Shown here one piece after another: positions 53,900 through 63,552 of a stretch of DNA of 64,000 nt; the stretch's first letter is position 1, and each line of letters starts with the position of its first letter. The notes beneath the pieces are model-generated. The model was given only the letters and a program-made list of their open reading frames with translations, searched no databases and had not been told where the DNA came from. Made by a program: the position numbers and the translations under genes. The DNA is from Pedobacter cryoconitis (GTDB lineage Bacteria; Bacteroidota; Bacteroidia; Sphingobacteriales; Sphingobacteriaceae): positions 289,124 to 353,123 of the forward strand of contig NZ_JACHCC010000006.1 of the NCBI RefSeq assembly GCF_014207135.1. Direction: 5' to 3'.

Positions 53900-55855
53900 C
53901 TAAGCAGGATTGTTCTTTACATTCAGTTTGCTGTGATGAAATCCATACATAAAGTACACGACAAGGCCTACAACCAGCCATATGCCGAAACCTATCCAGT
54001 TGGAAATACCTAATTCGCACATCATATATAAACAGCTCAGTAGTCCTAAAACAGGAATTAATGATAGGTTCTTGGTGACGCAGAAATAAGCAATTACCAG
54101 ACAGATCACAAAGAAAATCCACATCGGGATTTTATGCTTAAACAAAGACCAGCCACTTTCAAATTTCTTGTCTGCACTAACAGTACTTCTATCCATAAAA
54201 CTTTGGTACTGCTCCGGGGTAAGACTATTTAAGTAGGCTTCAGAATCTACATTTTTCTCAATTACATTCAGTAATTTCTGTTCTGCCTTGATTTCAGTTT
54301 TAATACTGCTCAGTTCAGTGCTGTTGAGTAAAGTAATGAAACTGATCGGGTCACGTACCTTATCTTTATTGGTGATGAAATTAGAAGTCTCCGTTTTAAA
54401 GTAGGTGAATCCAAGAACAATAAGACCTATAAATGCAAACGGAATGATATATTTTGAATTTACATACGGAGTTTTGAATTTACCCCTTGGGATATCAGTT
54501 TTGTTTTGTAAAACCAGTACACCGGCACAAACAAGTACAAAGGCAAATAATGTACCTATAGAACACAGATCTGTAACGATGGTCAGGTTCATAAACAACG
54601 AAGGAACAGCAACCACAAAACCTACGACAATAGTAGCAAAGGATGGCGTTTTATAAACCGGATGTATTTTAGAGAATTTTTTAGGTAATAACCCGTCCCG
54701 ACTCATACTCATCCAGATCCTTGGCTGGCCCATTTGAAAAACAAGCAGTACACTTGCCATTGCAAATACAGCACTGACAGCAATAATACCACTCATCAGT
54801 TTAAGATTGATATGGTCGAATACGAAAGCCAGCGGATCACCTACTGCCAGTAAATCATATCTTACAATACCAGTTAATACCAGTGCAATCGCTACATATA
54901 ATACAGTACAGATTATGATTGCCCACATCATCCCTCTGGGTAAATCCCGCTGTGGGTTTTTACATTCCTCAGCAGTTGTGGAAATGGCATCAAAACCAAT
55001 ATAAGCAAAGAACACAGCAGAGACTCCTTTGAGGATACCAGAAACTCCGTTTGGTGCAAAAGGGTTCCAGTTTTTAACATCTACATAGAAAATTCCAACA
55101 GAAAGAACCAGTAAGATGACTGCCAGTTTTACAATTACCATGGCATTACTGGCATTTTTGGATTCTTTCATTCCTCTGTAAACCAACCAGGTAATTAATA
55201 TGATAATGCCTAGTGCAGGCAGATCGGCTACAACGTGAAAATTACCAATTTTAGGTGCAGTAATCCATGCATTATTAGCAATCCGGGTTGCGTCATCCAG
55301 ATTGGCAAAGCTTTTACCTGCATTTAATAAGGCTTCAGCATGTTTATGACCATTGAATGCCGTCAGATAATCCATAGTCGTCCAGTCTGGGAGATTAATC
55401 CCGTTTATCCCTAATGCCGGTATCCGGATAGAAGAGAGTAAACCCGTAAAATAATCCGACCAGGAGATAGCGACGGTAATATTCCCGATAGCATACTCCA
55501 TAATGAGTGACCAGCCTATAATCCAGGCTACCAATTCTCCGAAGGCAACATAAGAATAAGTGTAGGCACTTCCTGATACCGGAACCATGGAGGCAAATTC
55601 AGCATAGGCAAAGGCTGCAAAACTGCAGGCAACCGCAGTGAATATAAATAAGAAGATGACCGCCGGTCCTCCGTCTGCACTCGCTTTTCCGATCGTACTG
55701 AAAATTCCTGCTCCAATAATTGCTGCTATACCAAATGCGGTAAGGTCCCTTACCCCCAATGTTTTGTTTAAATGTGCACCATGATCGCCATAGCCCTTTT
55801 CGGCATCTTCTAATATTTTAGTAATTGATTTTTTTCTGAAAAGATTTTCAAACAT
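53900..55855 (-). CDS. APC-superfamily amino acid permease
   Basis: The 651-residue membrane protein has the APC start LTAFGIAAIIGAGIFSTIGKA (TM1) and twelve or more membrane segments, including FAYIGFDAISTTAEECKNP (TM6-7). It resembles the cationic amino acid transporter group. It is longer than the usual 450-500 residues. A hydrophilic segment of about 60 residues near 160-220 and another of about 90 residues near 490-590 (SSIKTEIKAEQKLLNVIEKN) account for the difference. The start at 55855 (ATG) is preferred to an upstream TTG. Confidence 0.87.
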   Translation of the reverse strand: MFENLFRKKSITKILEDAEKGYGDHGAHLNKTLGVRDLTAFGIAAIIGAGIFSTIGKASADGGPAVIFLFIFTAVACSFAAFAYAEFASMVPVSGSAYTYSYVAFGELVAWIIGWSLIMEYAIGNITVAISWSDYFTGLLSSIRIPALGINGINLPDWTTMDYLTAFNGHKHAEALLNAGKSFANLDDATRIANNAWITAPKIGNFHVVADLPALGIIILITWLVYRGMKESKNASNAMVIVKLAVILLVLSVGIFYVDVKNWNPFAPNGVSGILKGVSAVFFAYIGFDAISTTAEECKNPQRDLPRGMMWAIIICTVLYVAIALVLTGIVRYDLLAVGDPLAFVFDHINLKLMSGIIAVSAVFAMASVLLVFQMGQPRIWMSMSRDGLLPKKFSKIHPVYKTPSFATIVVGFVVAVPSLFMNLTIVTDLCSIGTLFAFVLVCAGVLVLQNKTDIPRGKFKTPYVNSKYIIPFAFIGLIVLGFTYFKTETSNFITNKDKVRDPISFITLLNSTELSSIKTEIKAEQKLLNVIEKNVDSEAYLNSLTPEQYQSFMDRSTVSADKKFESGWSLFKHKIPMWIFFVICLVIAYFCVTKNLSLIPVLGLLSCLYMMCELGISNWIGFGIWLVVGLVVYFMYGFHHSKLNVKNNPA

Positions 55856-55907
55856 AATGGGCAATTTGGTTAGATTGATTCGCTGAAATTATAAAAATAT
55901 TATAGAA

Positions 55908-57623
55908 CTAACCCAATTTATCTAGTTCATCTTTTACAAATGAAGCCAATTCCCTGATATAACTCACACTGAAATCAAACTTAATTCCTGCAGTTTCATA
56001 GATTTCATTCATAGGTTTTGTATAGCCAAGCGCTAAAGCATCCAGGTATTGCTGTAATGCTTTTTCCGGATTTTCCTTATAGTTTTTCCAGATCGCAATA
56101 GCACCCAGTTGTGCAATGGCATACTCTATATAATAGAATGGTACCTGGTACAGGTGCAGTTGTTTCTGCCATAAATTTCCAAATTCCTGATCCAGTCCGT
56201 CCCAGTTTGCAAAGCCAGCACCAAAACGCTCATAAATTTGTTTGAAAGCGGTTTCCCGGTCTGCAGCATTATGTGTTGGATTCGTGTAAATCCAGTGTTG
56301 AAACTGATCGATCACGGCTACCCATGGAAGTGTTTTGAGTACATCCTGCAATTGTTCTTTTTTTGCACGGATCAGCTCGGCAGGATCGTCAAAATAAATA
56401 TGCCACTGATCCATAGAAATTAATTCCATACTCATGGAAGCCAGCTCTGCAACTTCAGAAGGACAATGTTTAAAGTCATTCAGTTCCAGATCAGCAGTCA
56501 GAAAAGTATGTACTGCATGTCCACCTTCATGAACCATCGTAGTCAGGTCTCTGAGTGAACCTGCCGAATTCATAAAAATAAAAGGCGCGCCAGTTTCTGC
56601 CAGTGGATAGTTATATCCTCCTGGAGCTTTACCTTTTCTGCTTTCCACATCAAACAGGTTATTTGCTTTCATCACCGAAAGCATCTGGCCTAATTTGGGA
56701 TCGATAGCACTAAAAGCTGCAATCGTTTTTTCAATCAGTTCCTCTCCGTTACGGAAAGGTTTAAGTGCTGCTTTCCCTGAAGTACTGACTTCCATATCCC
56801 ATGGCTTCAGTTCTTCAAGACCCAATAATTCTGCTCTTTTTTCTGCCTGTTGTTTTAAAATAGGGACAATTTCTTTTTCTATAGCTTCATGAAAAGCATA
56901 ACAATCTTTAGGGCTATAGTCAAATCTGCCTAAAGCCTGGAACATATAATCCCGGTAGTTTTCGAATCCGGCATTTAGTGATACCTGATGACGCATCGAT
57001 ACTAATTCATCAAAAACTATGTTCAAAGCATCTTTATCTAAAAGACGGCGTTGCTGTATAGTTTCCCATGCCTGTTCACGTACAGCCCGGTCGGTATCTT
57101 TAATAAAATTAGCAGCCTGCTCAAGGGTATATTCCTGCTCATTGATCACGACACTCATCGCGCCTGTAGTCGCCTGATATTTTTGTTGTGTAACCTGTAG
57201 TTTAGTAAATAATTCTACGTTTTCATCCCTGTATATCTCCAGTGCTTTTTTGACCGCTCTTAAATAAACAAAGTATTTAGCCTGATCCAGCTCATCAATA
57301 AATGGACTGTCTGCCAGCTTTTTGTTCAACAGATTTGCCACAGGAGATATCTTAGGCTCGATCTCGGTAGCGAAATACTGAAAACTATTCACCAGTTCTT
57401 CATTAGCTGTATCACAGCTCATTTTGATATATCTCCAGGCAAAATCTTCTTCCAGTGCAGCTTCAAATTCACTTTTGTCTTTCAGCCATTTTTCCAGTTC
57501 AGCGACATTACTGATTGATCTGTTCAGTAACTCATCCAGGATAGGAGAGAGATTATCCCATTTGATTTCAAGGTCCTGAGGAATATATACTCTGGTTTTT
57601 TTCGGTATAATTAGATTGATCAT
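55908..57623 (-). CDS. M3-family oligoendopeptidase F
   Basis: The 571-residue cytosolic metallopeptidase contains the zinc motif HEGGH (around residue 366, MVHEGGHAVHTFLTA) and the third-ligand helix CPSEVAELASMSME. This is the M3 architecture (PepF/OpdA-like) that degrades short peptides. No signal peptide is seen. The ubiA-type gene starts four bases upstream, so the two may share a transcript. Confidence 0.93.
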   Translation of the reverse strand: MINLIIPKKTRVYIPQDLEIKWDNLSPILDELLNRSISNVAELEKWLKDKSEFEAALEEDFAWRYIKMSCDTANEELVNSFQYFATEIEPKISPVANLLNKKLADSPFIDELDQAKYFVYLRAVKKALEIYRDENVELFTKLQVTQQKYQATTGAMSVVINEQEYTLEQAANFIKDTDRAVREQAWETIQQRRLLDKDALNIVFDELVSMRHQVSLNAGFENYRDYMFQALGRFDYSPKDCYAFHEAIEKEIVPILKQQAEKRAELLGLEELKPWDMEVSTSGKAALKPFRNGEELIEKTIAAFSAIDPKLGQMLSVMKANNLFDVESRKGKAPGGYNYPLAETGAPFIFMNSAGSLRDLTTMVHEGGHAVHTFLTADLELNDFKHCPSEVAELASMSMELISMDQWHIYFDDPAELIRAKKEQLQDVLKTLPWVAVIDQFQHWIYTNPTHNAADRETAFKQIYERFGAGFANWDGLDQEFGNLWQKQLHLYQVPFYYIEYAIAQLGAIAIWKNYKENPEKALQQYLDALALGYTKPMNEIYETAGIKFDFSVSYIRELASFVKDELDKLG

Positions 57624-57627
57624 AGGT

Positions 57628-58494
57628 TTAGAATTTGCAGATTGTTCTTAAAAAAGCGTCCAGTAAAAAGCAGGCAGCAAAAATCACTGAAGCCAGTCCG
57701 TTGGTAGTAGCAAATGCCCTGTTTACTTTACTGATGTCATTTGGTTTAACCAGCAGATGCTGATAGATCAACATAGAACAAAAGAAAGCCACACCCAGGT
57801 AATAAGCCCAGCTGAAAGGGGTAAATATTAAAGGCAGAATGACACATATTGCAGAAAAAACATGCAGAACCTCTGAAAGACGAAGTGCTCTTTTTCTGCC
57901 AATGGCCGAAGGAATAGAATGTAATTTTTCTCCCTTGTCAAACTCTTCGTCCTGCAGCGCATAAATAATATCAAAACCACTTACCCAGAATAATACTGCC
58001 AGTGAATAAAGGACCGGAACAATATTAAATTCGCCGGTTACCGCAATATATGCACCTATAGGAGCCAGAGATAGACCCAATCCGAGTACCATATGGCATA
58101 ATGCTGTAAACCTTTTGGTGTAACTGTAAAACAGGACAACAAAAAGGGCGACAGGGGAGAGGTATAAACAGAGTCTGTTAATAAATGCTGTTGTAATAAT
58201 AAAAAGTACGCAGTTAACGATTACAAAAATAAGGGCTTCGTTTGCTGAAACTCTTCCGGCCGGGATATCGCGCATATTAGTCCGCGGATTTTTGGCGTCT
58301 ATATCCCTGTCCAGATATCTGTTAAAAGCCATTGCCGAATTTCTTGCAAAGACCATGCAAAGGAGTACTAATAACAAAATCACCCAGTTGAAGGGGTGAT
58401 CCGTAGTGGTAACGCCTAAAAAGAAACCAATCATCGCAAAAGGTAAGGCGAAAATTGAATGTGCGAAAAGCACCAGTGAAAAATATTTCTTCAT
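57628..58494 (-). CDS. UbiA-family prenyltransferase
   Basis: The 288-residue membrane protein has the two metal-binding motifs NRYLDRDIDAKNPRT (about residue 58) and DEEFDKGEKLHSIPS (about 182). About eight membrane segments are present. The family prenylates aromatic acids; in Bacteroidota this type works in menaquinone biosynthesis, and ubiE is nearby. The exact substrate is inferred. The start lies 12 bases from the end of the YihA gene. Confidence 0.88.
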   Translation of the reverse strand: MKKYFSLVLFAHSIFALPFAMIGFFLGVTTTDHPFNWVILLLVLLCMVFARNSAMAFNRYLDRDIDAKNPRTNMRDIPAGRVSANEALIFVIVNCVLFIITTAFINRLCLYLSPVALFVVLFYSYTKRFTALCHMVLGLGLSLAPIGAYIAVTGEFNIVPVLYSLAVLFWVSGFDIIYALQDEEFDKGEKLHSIPSAIGRKRALRLSEVLHVFSAICVILPLIFTPFSWAYYLGVAFFCSMLIYQHLLVKPNDISKVNRAFATTNGLASVIFAACFLLDAFLRTICKF

Positions 58495-58506
58495 TTGGGG
58501 TTGATA

Positions 58507-59136
58507 TTAAAAATCTTCTTCTGGAGTTAAGATTGGCATCGCAAAATCAAGATTGGTCTGCTCAATGAAATTCAGTATTTCATCTCTTCCCGCCTGTTTC
58601 TCTGCCGAAGTAATGAATATCGGTGGAATCTCTTCGAACCAGCCTGAAAGCTCTTTCTTAAACAAGGCTACAGTCTGATTGGTTTTCGTGATAGACTGTT
58701 TGTCGGCTTTGGTGAAAGCGAGTACAAAAGGTATTTGTATCTCACCCATCCAGCAGCAAAACTCAATATCGATTTTTTGCGGTGGGATGCGGCTGTCGAT
58801 TAAGACAAATACACATTGCAGGCTTTCTCTCTTGGTAATATAATTACGGATAAACTTCTCCCAGCTCTCGCGGCTGTTTTTGGAGACTTTAGCGTAGCCA
58901 TAACCAGGTAAATCGACGATATACCATTTTTCATTAACCAGAAAATGGTTGATTAACTGTGTTTTTCCAGGTTTTTGGGACGTTTTTGCCAGACCATGCT
59001 GATTCACCAGCATATTGATCAAAGAAGATTTTCCTACATTAGAACGGCCAATAAAAGCATATTCCGGCATGTTGGCTACAGGCAGTGCTGAAATCTTGGT
59101 ATTACTGCAAATAAATGTTGCTGATTTTATAATCAT
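58507..59136 (-). CDS. yihA: Ribosome biogenesis GTPase YihA/YsxC (EngB)
   Basis: The 209-residue GTPase has G1 GRSNVGKSS (30-38), G3 DLPGYG, G4 TKAD and a SAEK G5. It helps mature the 50S subunit. The gene is divergent from ubiE, with 52 bases between starts. Confidence 0.95.
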   Translation of the reverse strand: MIIKSATFICSNTKISALPVANMPEYAFIGRSNVGKSSLINMLVNQHGLAKTSQKPGKTQLINHFLVNEKWYIVDLPGYGYAKVSKNSRESWEKFIRNYITKRESLQCVFVLIDSRIPPQKIDIEFCCWMGEIQIPFVLAFTKADKQSITKTNQTVALFKKELSGWFEEIPPIFITSAEKQAGRDEILNFIEQTNLDFAMPILTPEEDF

Positions 59137-59171
59137 TTGACAAAGGTAGAAAATTAGTTTTCAACAATACT

Positions 59172-59179
59172 TATCTTTG
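59172..59179 (+). promoter_or_regulatory. -7 promoter element of ubiE
   Basis: TATCTTTG matches TAnnTTTG; the ATG at 59189 is nine bases downstream, so the mRNA leader would be only a few bases long. No good -33 element is visible. Confidence 0.45.
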
Positions 59180-59188
59180 CCCCATACC

Positions 59189-59923
59189 ATGAGCGAAAAA
59201 ATAACTCCATACCAATCTGCTACGATAACAAAAAAGGAACAAGTGAGTACAATGTTTGATAACATTGCAGGTACTTATGACTTCCTGAATCATTTTCTTT
59301 CTGTAGGAATAGACATTATTTGGCGTAAAAAGGCCATTCGTGAATTATCAGCCCTGAAACCCCAGACTATTCTGGATGTTGCGACAGGTACAGGGGATCT
59401 TGCTTTTGAAGCTATCAAAATACTTCAGCCAAAAAAGATTATTGGTGTCGATATTTCTGTGGGAATGCTGGATGTTGCCCGGAAAAAGATTACAGAGCGT
59501 AATTTACAGCATGTTTTTACCGTTGAAACCGGAGATTCTGAAGGGCTTCGTTTTGAAGACAATTATTTTGATGCGATTACAGTTGCCTTTGGGGTGAGAA
59601 ATTACGAAAACCTTGAAAAAGGATTATCCGATATGTTACGTGTGCTCAAGCCAGGCGGAAAAATTGTGATCCTTGAATTTTCAAAACCAGTAGTTTTTCC
59701 GGTAAAACAACTTTATAATTTTTACTTTAAACACCTCCTGCCGGTTTTTGGGAAAATGTTTTCCAAAGATGCCAGAGCATATACTTACTTAAATGAATCT
59801 GCCGTAGCTTTCCCGGACGGAGAGGCCCTGACCACGGTCATGGATAAGGTAGGATATAAAAATACAAAGTACAGGCCACTGACATTTGGGATCAGTACAA
59901 TATATACTGGTATAAAAGGTTAA
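59189..59923 (+). CDS. ubiE: Demethylmenaquinone methyltransferase UbiE/MenG
   Basis: The 244-residue SAM-dependent methyltransferase starts MSEKITPYQSATITKKEQ and contains YDFLNHFLSVGIDIIWRKKA, motif I LDVATGTGDLAFEA and VAFGVRNYENLEKGL (UbiE signature). It methylates demethylmenaquinone, the final step of menaquinone synthesis. The porT gene begins nine bases later, a gene pair seen in other Bacteroidota. Confidence 0.95.
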   Translation: MSEKITPYQSATITKKEQVSTMFDNIAGTYDFLNHFLSVGIDIIWRKKAIRELSALKPQTILDVATGTGDLAFEAIKILQPKKIIGVDISVGMLDVARKKITERNLQHVFTVETGDSEGLRFEDNYFDAITVAFGVRNYENLEKGLSDMLRVLKPGGKIVILEFSKPVVFPVKQLYNFYFKHLLPVFGKMFSKDARAYTYLNESAVAFPDGEALTTVMDKVGYKNTKYRPLTFGISTIYTGIKG

Positions 59924-59932
59924 TATAAATAA

Positions 59933-60685
59933 ATGAGATTAAAGCTAAGCCTGCTGGTTCTTCTTCTTTTACCATTCGTTGCTGCCAGGGCTCAGAACTG
60001 GGGTGGCGGTGTAGATGACGAACTGGTCCATTTTGGCTTTACCTTTCAATATACCAGCTCCAGCTATAAAGTTGTAAAAAAAGCGGACTGGCGTTTACCT
60101 TATGTACCTGTTGTGGATAATCCGCAGAACCTGCCGATAACTCCTTCCTTAACTTCATTATATAGTAAGCCATCTCCCGGTTTTGGAATTGGCTTTGTCG
60201 TGAATGGCAGGTTAAGTAATAATCTTGATGTGCGCCTGACGCCTACGCTGGTTTTTACAGACAGGCTGATGGAATATGAATATGATGTTACAGATCCGTT
60301 ATATGTAGGTAATGTCGAAAAGAAGGTAGTTGCTACGATGGTTGAATTTCCGCTGGGGATCAAAATCAAATCTAACCGGAGAAATAACTTCAGGGCCTAT
60401 ATGCTTTACGGAGCAAAATATTCAATGGATATTGCCTCTAAGAAAAAAACAGATGATGCCGGGGCTGCTGAATTAGATAAATTTCTGAAAAATAAAAAGA
60501 ACTTTATCTCTGTTGAAGCTGCATTTGGAATGGATTTATATTTTGAATATTTCAAAATGTCTCCGGAAATTAAGCTGTCTTATTCTTTAAGTGATATTAT
60601 GGATAGCAAGGTAATTAATGCTTACAATGCACCAATTGATAAATTAATGCTGCGTCACGTAACATTCAGTTTATTCTTCGAATGA
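59933..60685 (+). CDS. porT: PorT/SprT-type outer-membrane barrel of the type IX secretion system
   Basis: The 250-residue product has a signal peptide ending near ARAQ (21) and a beta-barrel ending in an aromatic residue (LRHVTFSLFFE). Its position directly after ubiE matches the PorT/SprT gene in other Bacteroidota. PorT is needed for export of T9SS cargo, such as the CTD protein at 48110. Identity rests on length, topology and synteny; it is a likely, not certain, PorT. Confidence 0.8.
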   Translation: MRLKLSLLVLLLLPFVAARAQNWGGGVDDELVHFGFTFQYTSSSYKVVKKADWRLPYVPVVDNPQNLPITPSLTSLYSKPSPGFGIGFVVNGRLSNNLDVRLTPTLVFTDRLMEYEYDVTDPLYVGNVEKKVVATMVEFPLGIKIKSNRRNNFRAYMLYGAKYSMDIASKKKTDDAGAAELDKFLKNKKNFISVEAAFGMDLYFEYFKMSPEIKLSYSLSDIMDSKVINAYNAPIDKLMLRHVTFSLFFE

Positions 60686-60744
60686 TGTGCCGCTGATAAA
60701 AAAATATAGCTTTGTCTCAATTGCAGATAAAAAACAATACAAGG

Positions 60745-61503
60745 ATGAAAATAGCATTAATTACAGGAGCGACTTCAGGAATAGGTAAATCATGTGCACA
60801 CTTGTTTGCACAACAGGGGTATCAACTGGTTCTGGTAGCCAGAAGAGCAGAAAAACTGGACGAGATCGCCAAACATCTTACAGATAAGTACGGTATAGCC
60901 ATTCAGACGCTGATTGCTGATGTCAGGGATAATACTGTATTGACCCAGGTTTTAGAAAGCCTGCCGGAAGACTGGAAACAGGTAGATGTTCTGATCAATA
61001 ATGCAGGTTTAAGTCAGGGACTGGATCCGATTGATAAAGGGGACACCAATGACTGGGATACCATGATCGATACCAACGTCAAGGGATTGCTTTATGTGAC
61101 TAAGATAGTTTCCGGCTGGATGATCAAAGCGAAAAAAGGCCACATTATTAATATCGGATCTATTGCTGGTAAAGAGGTATATCCTAACGGTAATGTATAC
61201 TGTGCGACAAAACATGCTGTTGATGCCCTAAATAAAGGAATGCGTATGGACCTTCTTCCTTATGGGATCAAAGTGACAGCGATTAATCCGGGTATGGTGG
61301 AAACAGAATTTTCTGTAGTCCGTTTTAAGGGCGATGAAGATAAAGCCAAAAAAGTTTATGAGGGGCTAGAGCCTTTGCTTGCCCAGGATATAGCAGATGC
61401 GATCTGGTTTGTAGTTAGTCGTCCTGCACATGTAAATATTAATGATATGTTGATTATGCCAACAGCACAGGCATCTGCAACTTTAGTAAACAGAAAACAA
61501 TAA
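60745..61503 (+). CDS. SDR-family NAD(P)-dependent oxidoreductase
   Basis: The 252-residue protein has the Rossmann TGATSGIGKS motif (residues 8-17), NNAGLSQG (the NNAG motif), the catalytic S in IINIGSIAGKEVYPNG, and YCATKHAVDAL with catalytic Y and K. It resembles the YdfG-type 3-hydroxy acid dehydrogenases. The start at 60745 is preferred to the TTG at 60712. A TAGCTTTG -7 element (60707-60714) lies 30 bases upstream. Substrate unknown. Confidence 0.92.
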   Translation: MKIALITGATSGIGKSCAHLFAQQGYQLVLVARRAEKLDEIAKHLTDKYGIAIQTLIADVRDNTVLTQVLESLPEDWKQVDVLINNAGLSQGLDPIDKGDTNDWDTMIDTNVKGLLYVTKIVSGWMIKAKKGHIINIGSIAGKEVYPNGNVYCATKHAVDALNKGMRMDLLPYGIKVTAINPGMVETEFSVVRFKGDEDKAKKVYEGLEPLLAQDIADAIWFVVSRPAHVNINDMLIMPTAQASATLVNRKQ

Positions 61504-61520
61504 AATAGAATCAAAATTAT

Positions 61521-61967
61521 ATGGTATCAACAATTATAGATCAGGAAATAAAAAAAGCAATGTTAGCTAAAGATCAGGCAACACTGAGAGGCTTACGTGC
61601 AATTAAAGCTGCTTTATTGCTGGCGAGAACAGAAAAAGGCTCTGCCGAAGAGATTACTGAGGATGCAGAAATGAAGATCCTTCAGCGCCTGATTAAACAA
61701 AGAAAAGAATCTGCTGATATATACAAACAACAAGGCAGAGAAGATTTGTCAGTGATTGAAGAGGAAGAAATTGAAGTGATCAGTCAGTTTATGCCAAAGC
61801 AATTAAGTAAAGAAGAAGTAGAAGGCATTATTGCAGCGCTTATTAAAGAATCAGGTGCGAGCTCGGTAAAAGATATGGGACGCATCATGGGCCTGGCAAA
61901 TAAAGAACTGGCTGGTAAAGCAGATGGCAAATTGATTGCTGAAATTGTGAAAACCCAATTGGCATAA
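61521..61967 (+). CDS. GatB/YqeY domain-containing protein
   Basis: The 148-residue product has the YqeY helical domain, with AMLAKDQATLRGLRAIKAALLLARTEK and GRIMGLANKELAGKADGKLIAEIVK. This is the tail domain of GatB found alone. Related domains bind tRNA, but the function of the stand-alone family is not established. It follows the SDR gene after 17 bases. Confidence 0.92.
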   Translation: MVSTIIDQEIKKAMLAKDQATLRGLRAIKAALLLARTEKGSAEEITEDAEMKILQRLIKQRKESADIYKQQGREDLSVIEEEEIEVISQFMPKQLSKEEVEGIIAALIKESGASSVKDMGRIMGLANKELAGKADGKLIAEIVKTQLA

Positions 61968-62084
61968 ATTGTGTTAGTTAGATCTCAGCAGAACTTTATT
62001 TTTAAAATTAACAGTTTTTTTTGGTTAAAATTAAATTAGGCGACTAACTTAGTAGCAATCTAAGAAATAATAAATTATATATAC

Positions 62085-62849
62085 ATGAAATACGAAGTAA
62101 TAGAAGAGGATGGGTTTAAGTATATAGAGGCCGGCAAAGGCGAGACCCTGGTATTACTTCATGGTTTGATGGGAGAATTGAGTAATTGGGAGCTGGTTAT
62201 TGATCATTTTAAAGAAAGCTACAATGTACTGGTGCCAATTTTACCAATATATGAACTGCCTATCCTGACACTGGGTGTTAAAAGCCTGGCTAAATACATT
62301 CATAAATTTATCAAATTCAAGAAATTGGGTCAGGTTGTCCTTATTGGTAACTCTTTAGGCGGACATCTGGGATTGATTGTGACAGCAGCACATCAGGAAA
62401 GCGTGAAAGCATTAGTCCTGACAGGTAGTTCTGGTTTATATGAAAATGCATTTGGTGGTACTTTCCCGAGAAGAGAAAGTTATGATTATATCCGGGAAAA
62501 GGTAGAGTTTACTTTTTATGATCCGTCTATTGCCACTAAAGAGATGGTGGATGAAATCTACAAAACAGTAAACGAAAGGTCAAGAGTTATCCGTATTCTG
62601 GCGCTGGCAAAATCTGCGATCCGTCATAATATGTCTAAAGAGCTGAATAAAATTACTATCCCGGTTTCTTTAATCTGGGGTAAAAATGATCAGGTAACAC
62701 CTCCTGATGTGGCTGAAGAATTCCATCAGCTGTTACCCAATTCTGAATTGAACTGGGTTGATAAATGCGGACATGTACCTATGATGGAGCATCCCGAAAT
62801 TTTTAATAATTATCTGAATACTTTTTTAGATAGAATTTTACTGAAATAA
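62085..62849 (+). CDS. Alpha/beta hydrolase
   Basis: The 254-residue product has the oxyanion HGLMGELSNW region, the nucleophile elbow GNSLGGH (Ser about 92), the acidic residue in WGKNDQVTPP and the catalytic histidine in VDKCGHVPMMEHPE. Substrate unknown. It begins two bases before the next gene's start in the sense that only two bases separate its stop from the CBS-domain gene, so the two are co-expressed. Confidence 0.9.
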   Translation: MKYEVIEEDGFKYIEAGKGETLVLLHGLMGELSNWELVIDHFKESYNVLVPILPIYELPILTLGVKSLAKYIHKFIKFKKLGQVVLIGNSLGGHLGLIVTAAHQESVKALVLTGSSGLYENAFGGTFPRRESYDYIREKVEFTFYDPSIATKEMVDEIYKTVNERSRVIRILALAKSAIRHNMSKELNKITIPVSLIWGKNDQVTPPDVAEEFHQLLPNSELNWVDKCGHVPMMEHPEIFNNYLNTFLDRILLK

Positions 62850-62851
62850 AT

Positions 62852-63514
62852 ATGTTTGCATCCGAACTCATATCCAATTCGATCCCTCCACTACAGACCT
62901 CTGAAACGGTACATACTGCATTGGATAGGATGGCTGAGTTCAAGCTCACGCATTTACCGGTACTCAATAATGGCACTTTTCTCGGTATAGTTGCCGAAGA
63001 TCACCTGCTGGAAATCAGAAATGTGGAAGAACCCATCGGAACCCTTTCACTGACTATTCTGAATCCATTTGTTTACCAGGACGTACATGTCTATGATGTT
63101 ATCAGAATATTTGACCAGCTGAAACTTTCAGTGGTCCCTGTACTGGATTATAAAAAAAACTATCTGGGTGTTATTTCTATTCATGATTTATTGAAATACA
63201 CCTCGGATATTTTTGCTGTAAAAGAACCGGGTGGGATTATCGTTCTGGAAATCAGTAACCGTAACAATTCCTTATCGCATATGGCCCAGATCGTAGAGGC
63301 TGATAATGCACAAATCCTATCCTCTTATGTCCAGAATTTCCCTGATTCCACACGGTTAGAGGTGACACTGAAAATTAATAAAACAGAGCTTTCTGGTATT
63401 ATATCCGCATTCGAGCGGTATGATTATCAGGTCAAAGCAGTTTTTAACAGTACCATAACAGATAACGGGACCGAAGACAGATACAATTTGTTAATGAGTT
63501 ATTTAAATGTTTAG
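62852..63514 (+). CDS. CBS-pair protein with C-terminal ACT-like domain
   Basis: The 220-residue product has two CBS motifs (about 1-60 and 65-125; LPVLNNGTFLGIVAEDHLLE and VPVLDYKKNYLGVISIHDLL). A C-terminal part (130-210) begins GGIIVLEISNRNNSLSHMAQIVEADNAQI, the pattern of an ACT domain. This layout, similar to AcuB-like proteins, suggests nucleotide sensing plus small-ligand binding. The NAD kinase gene starts 38 bases later, so it may regulate NADP metabolism; that link is inference. Confidence 0.85.
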   Translation: MFASELISNSIPPLQTSETVHTALDRMAEFKLTHLPVLNNGTFLGIVAEDHLLEIRNVEEPIGTLSLTILNPFVYQDVHVYDVIRIFDQLKLSVVPVLDYKKNYLGVISIHDLLKYTSDIFAVKEPGGIIVLEISNRNNSLSHMAQIVEADNAQILSSYVQNFPDSTRLEVTLKINKTELSGIISAFERYDYQVKAVFNSTITDNGTEDRYNLLMSYLNV

Positions 63515-63552
63515 TTCATTACTATAACCATTCAACACACAATATTTACCGA

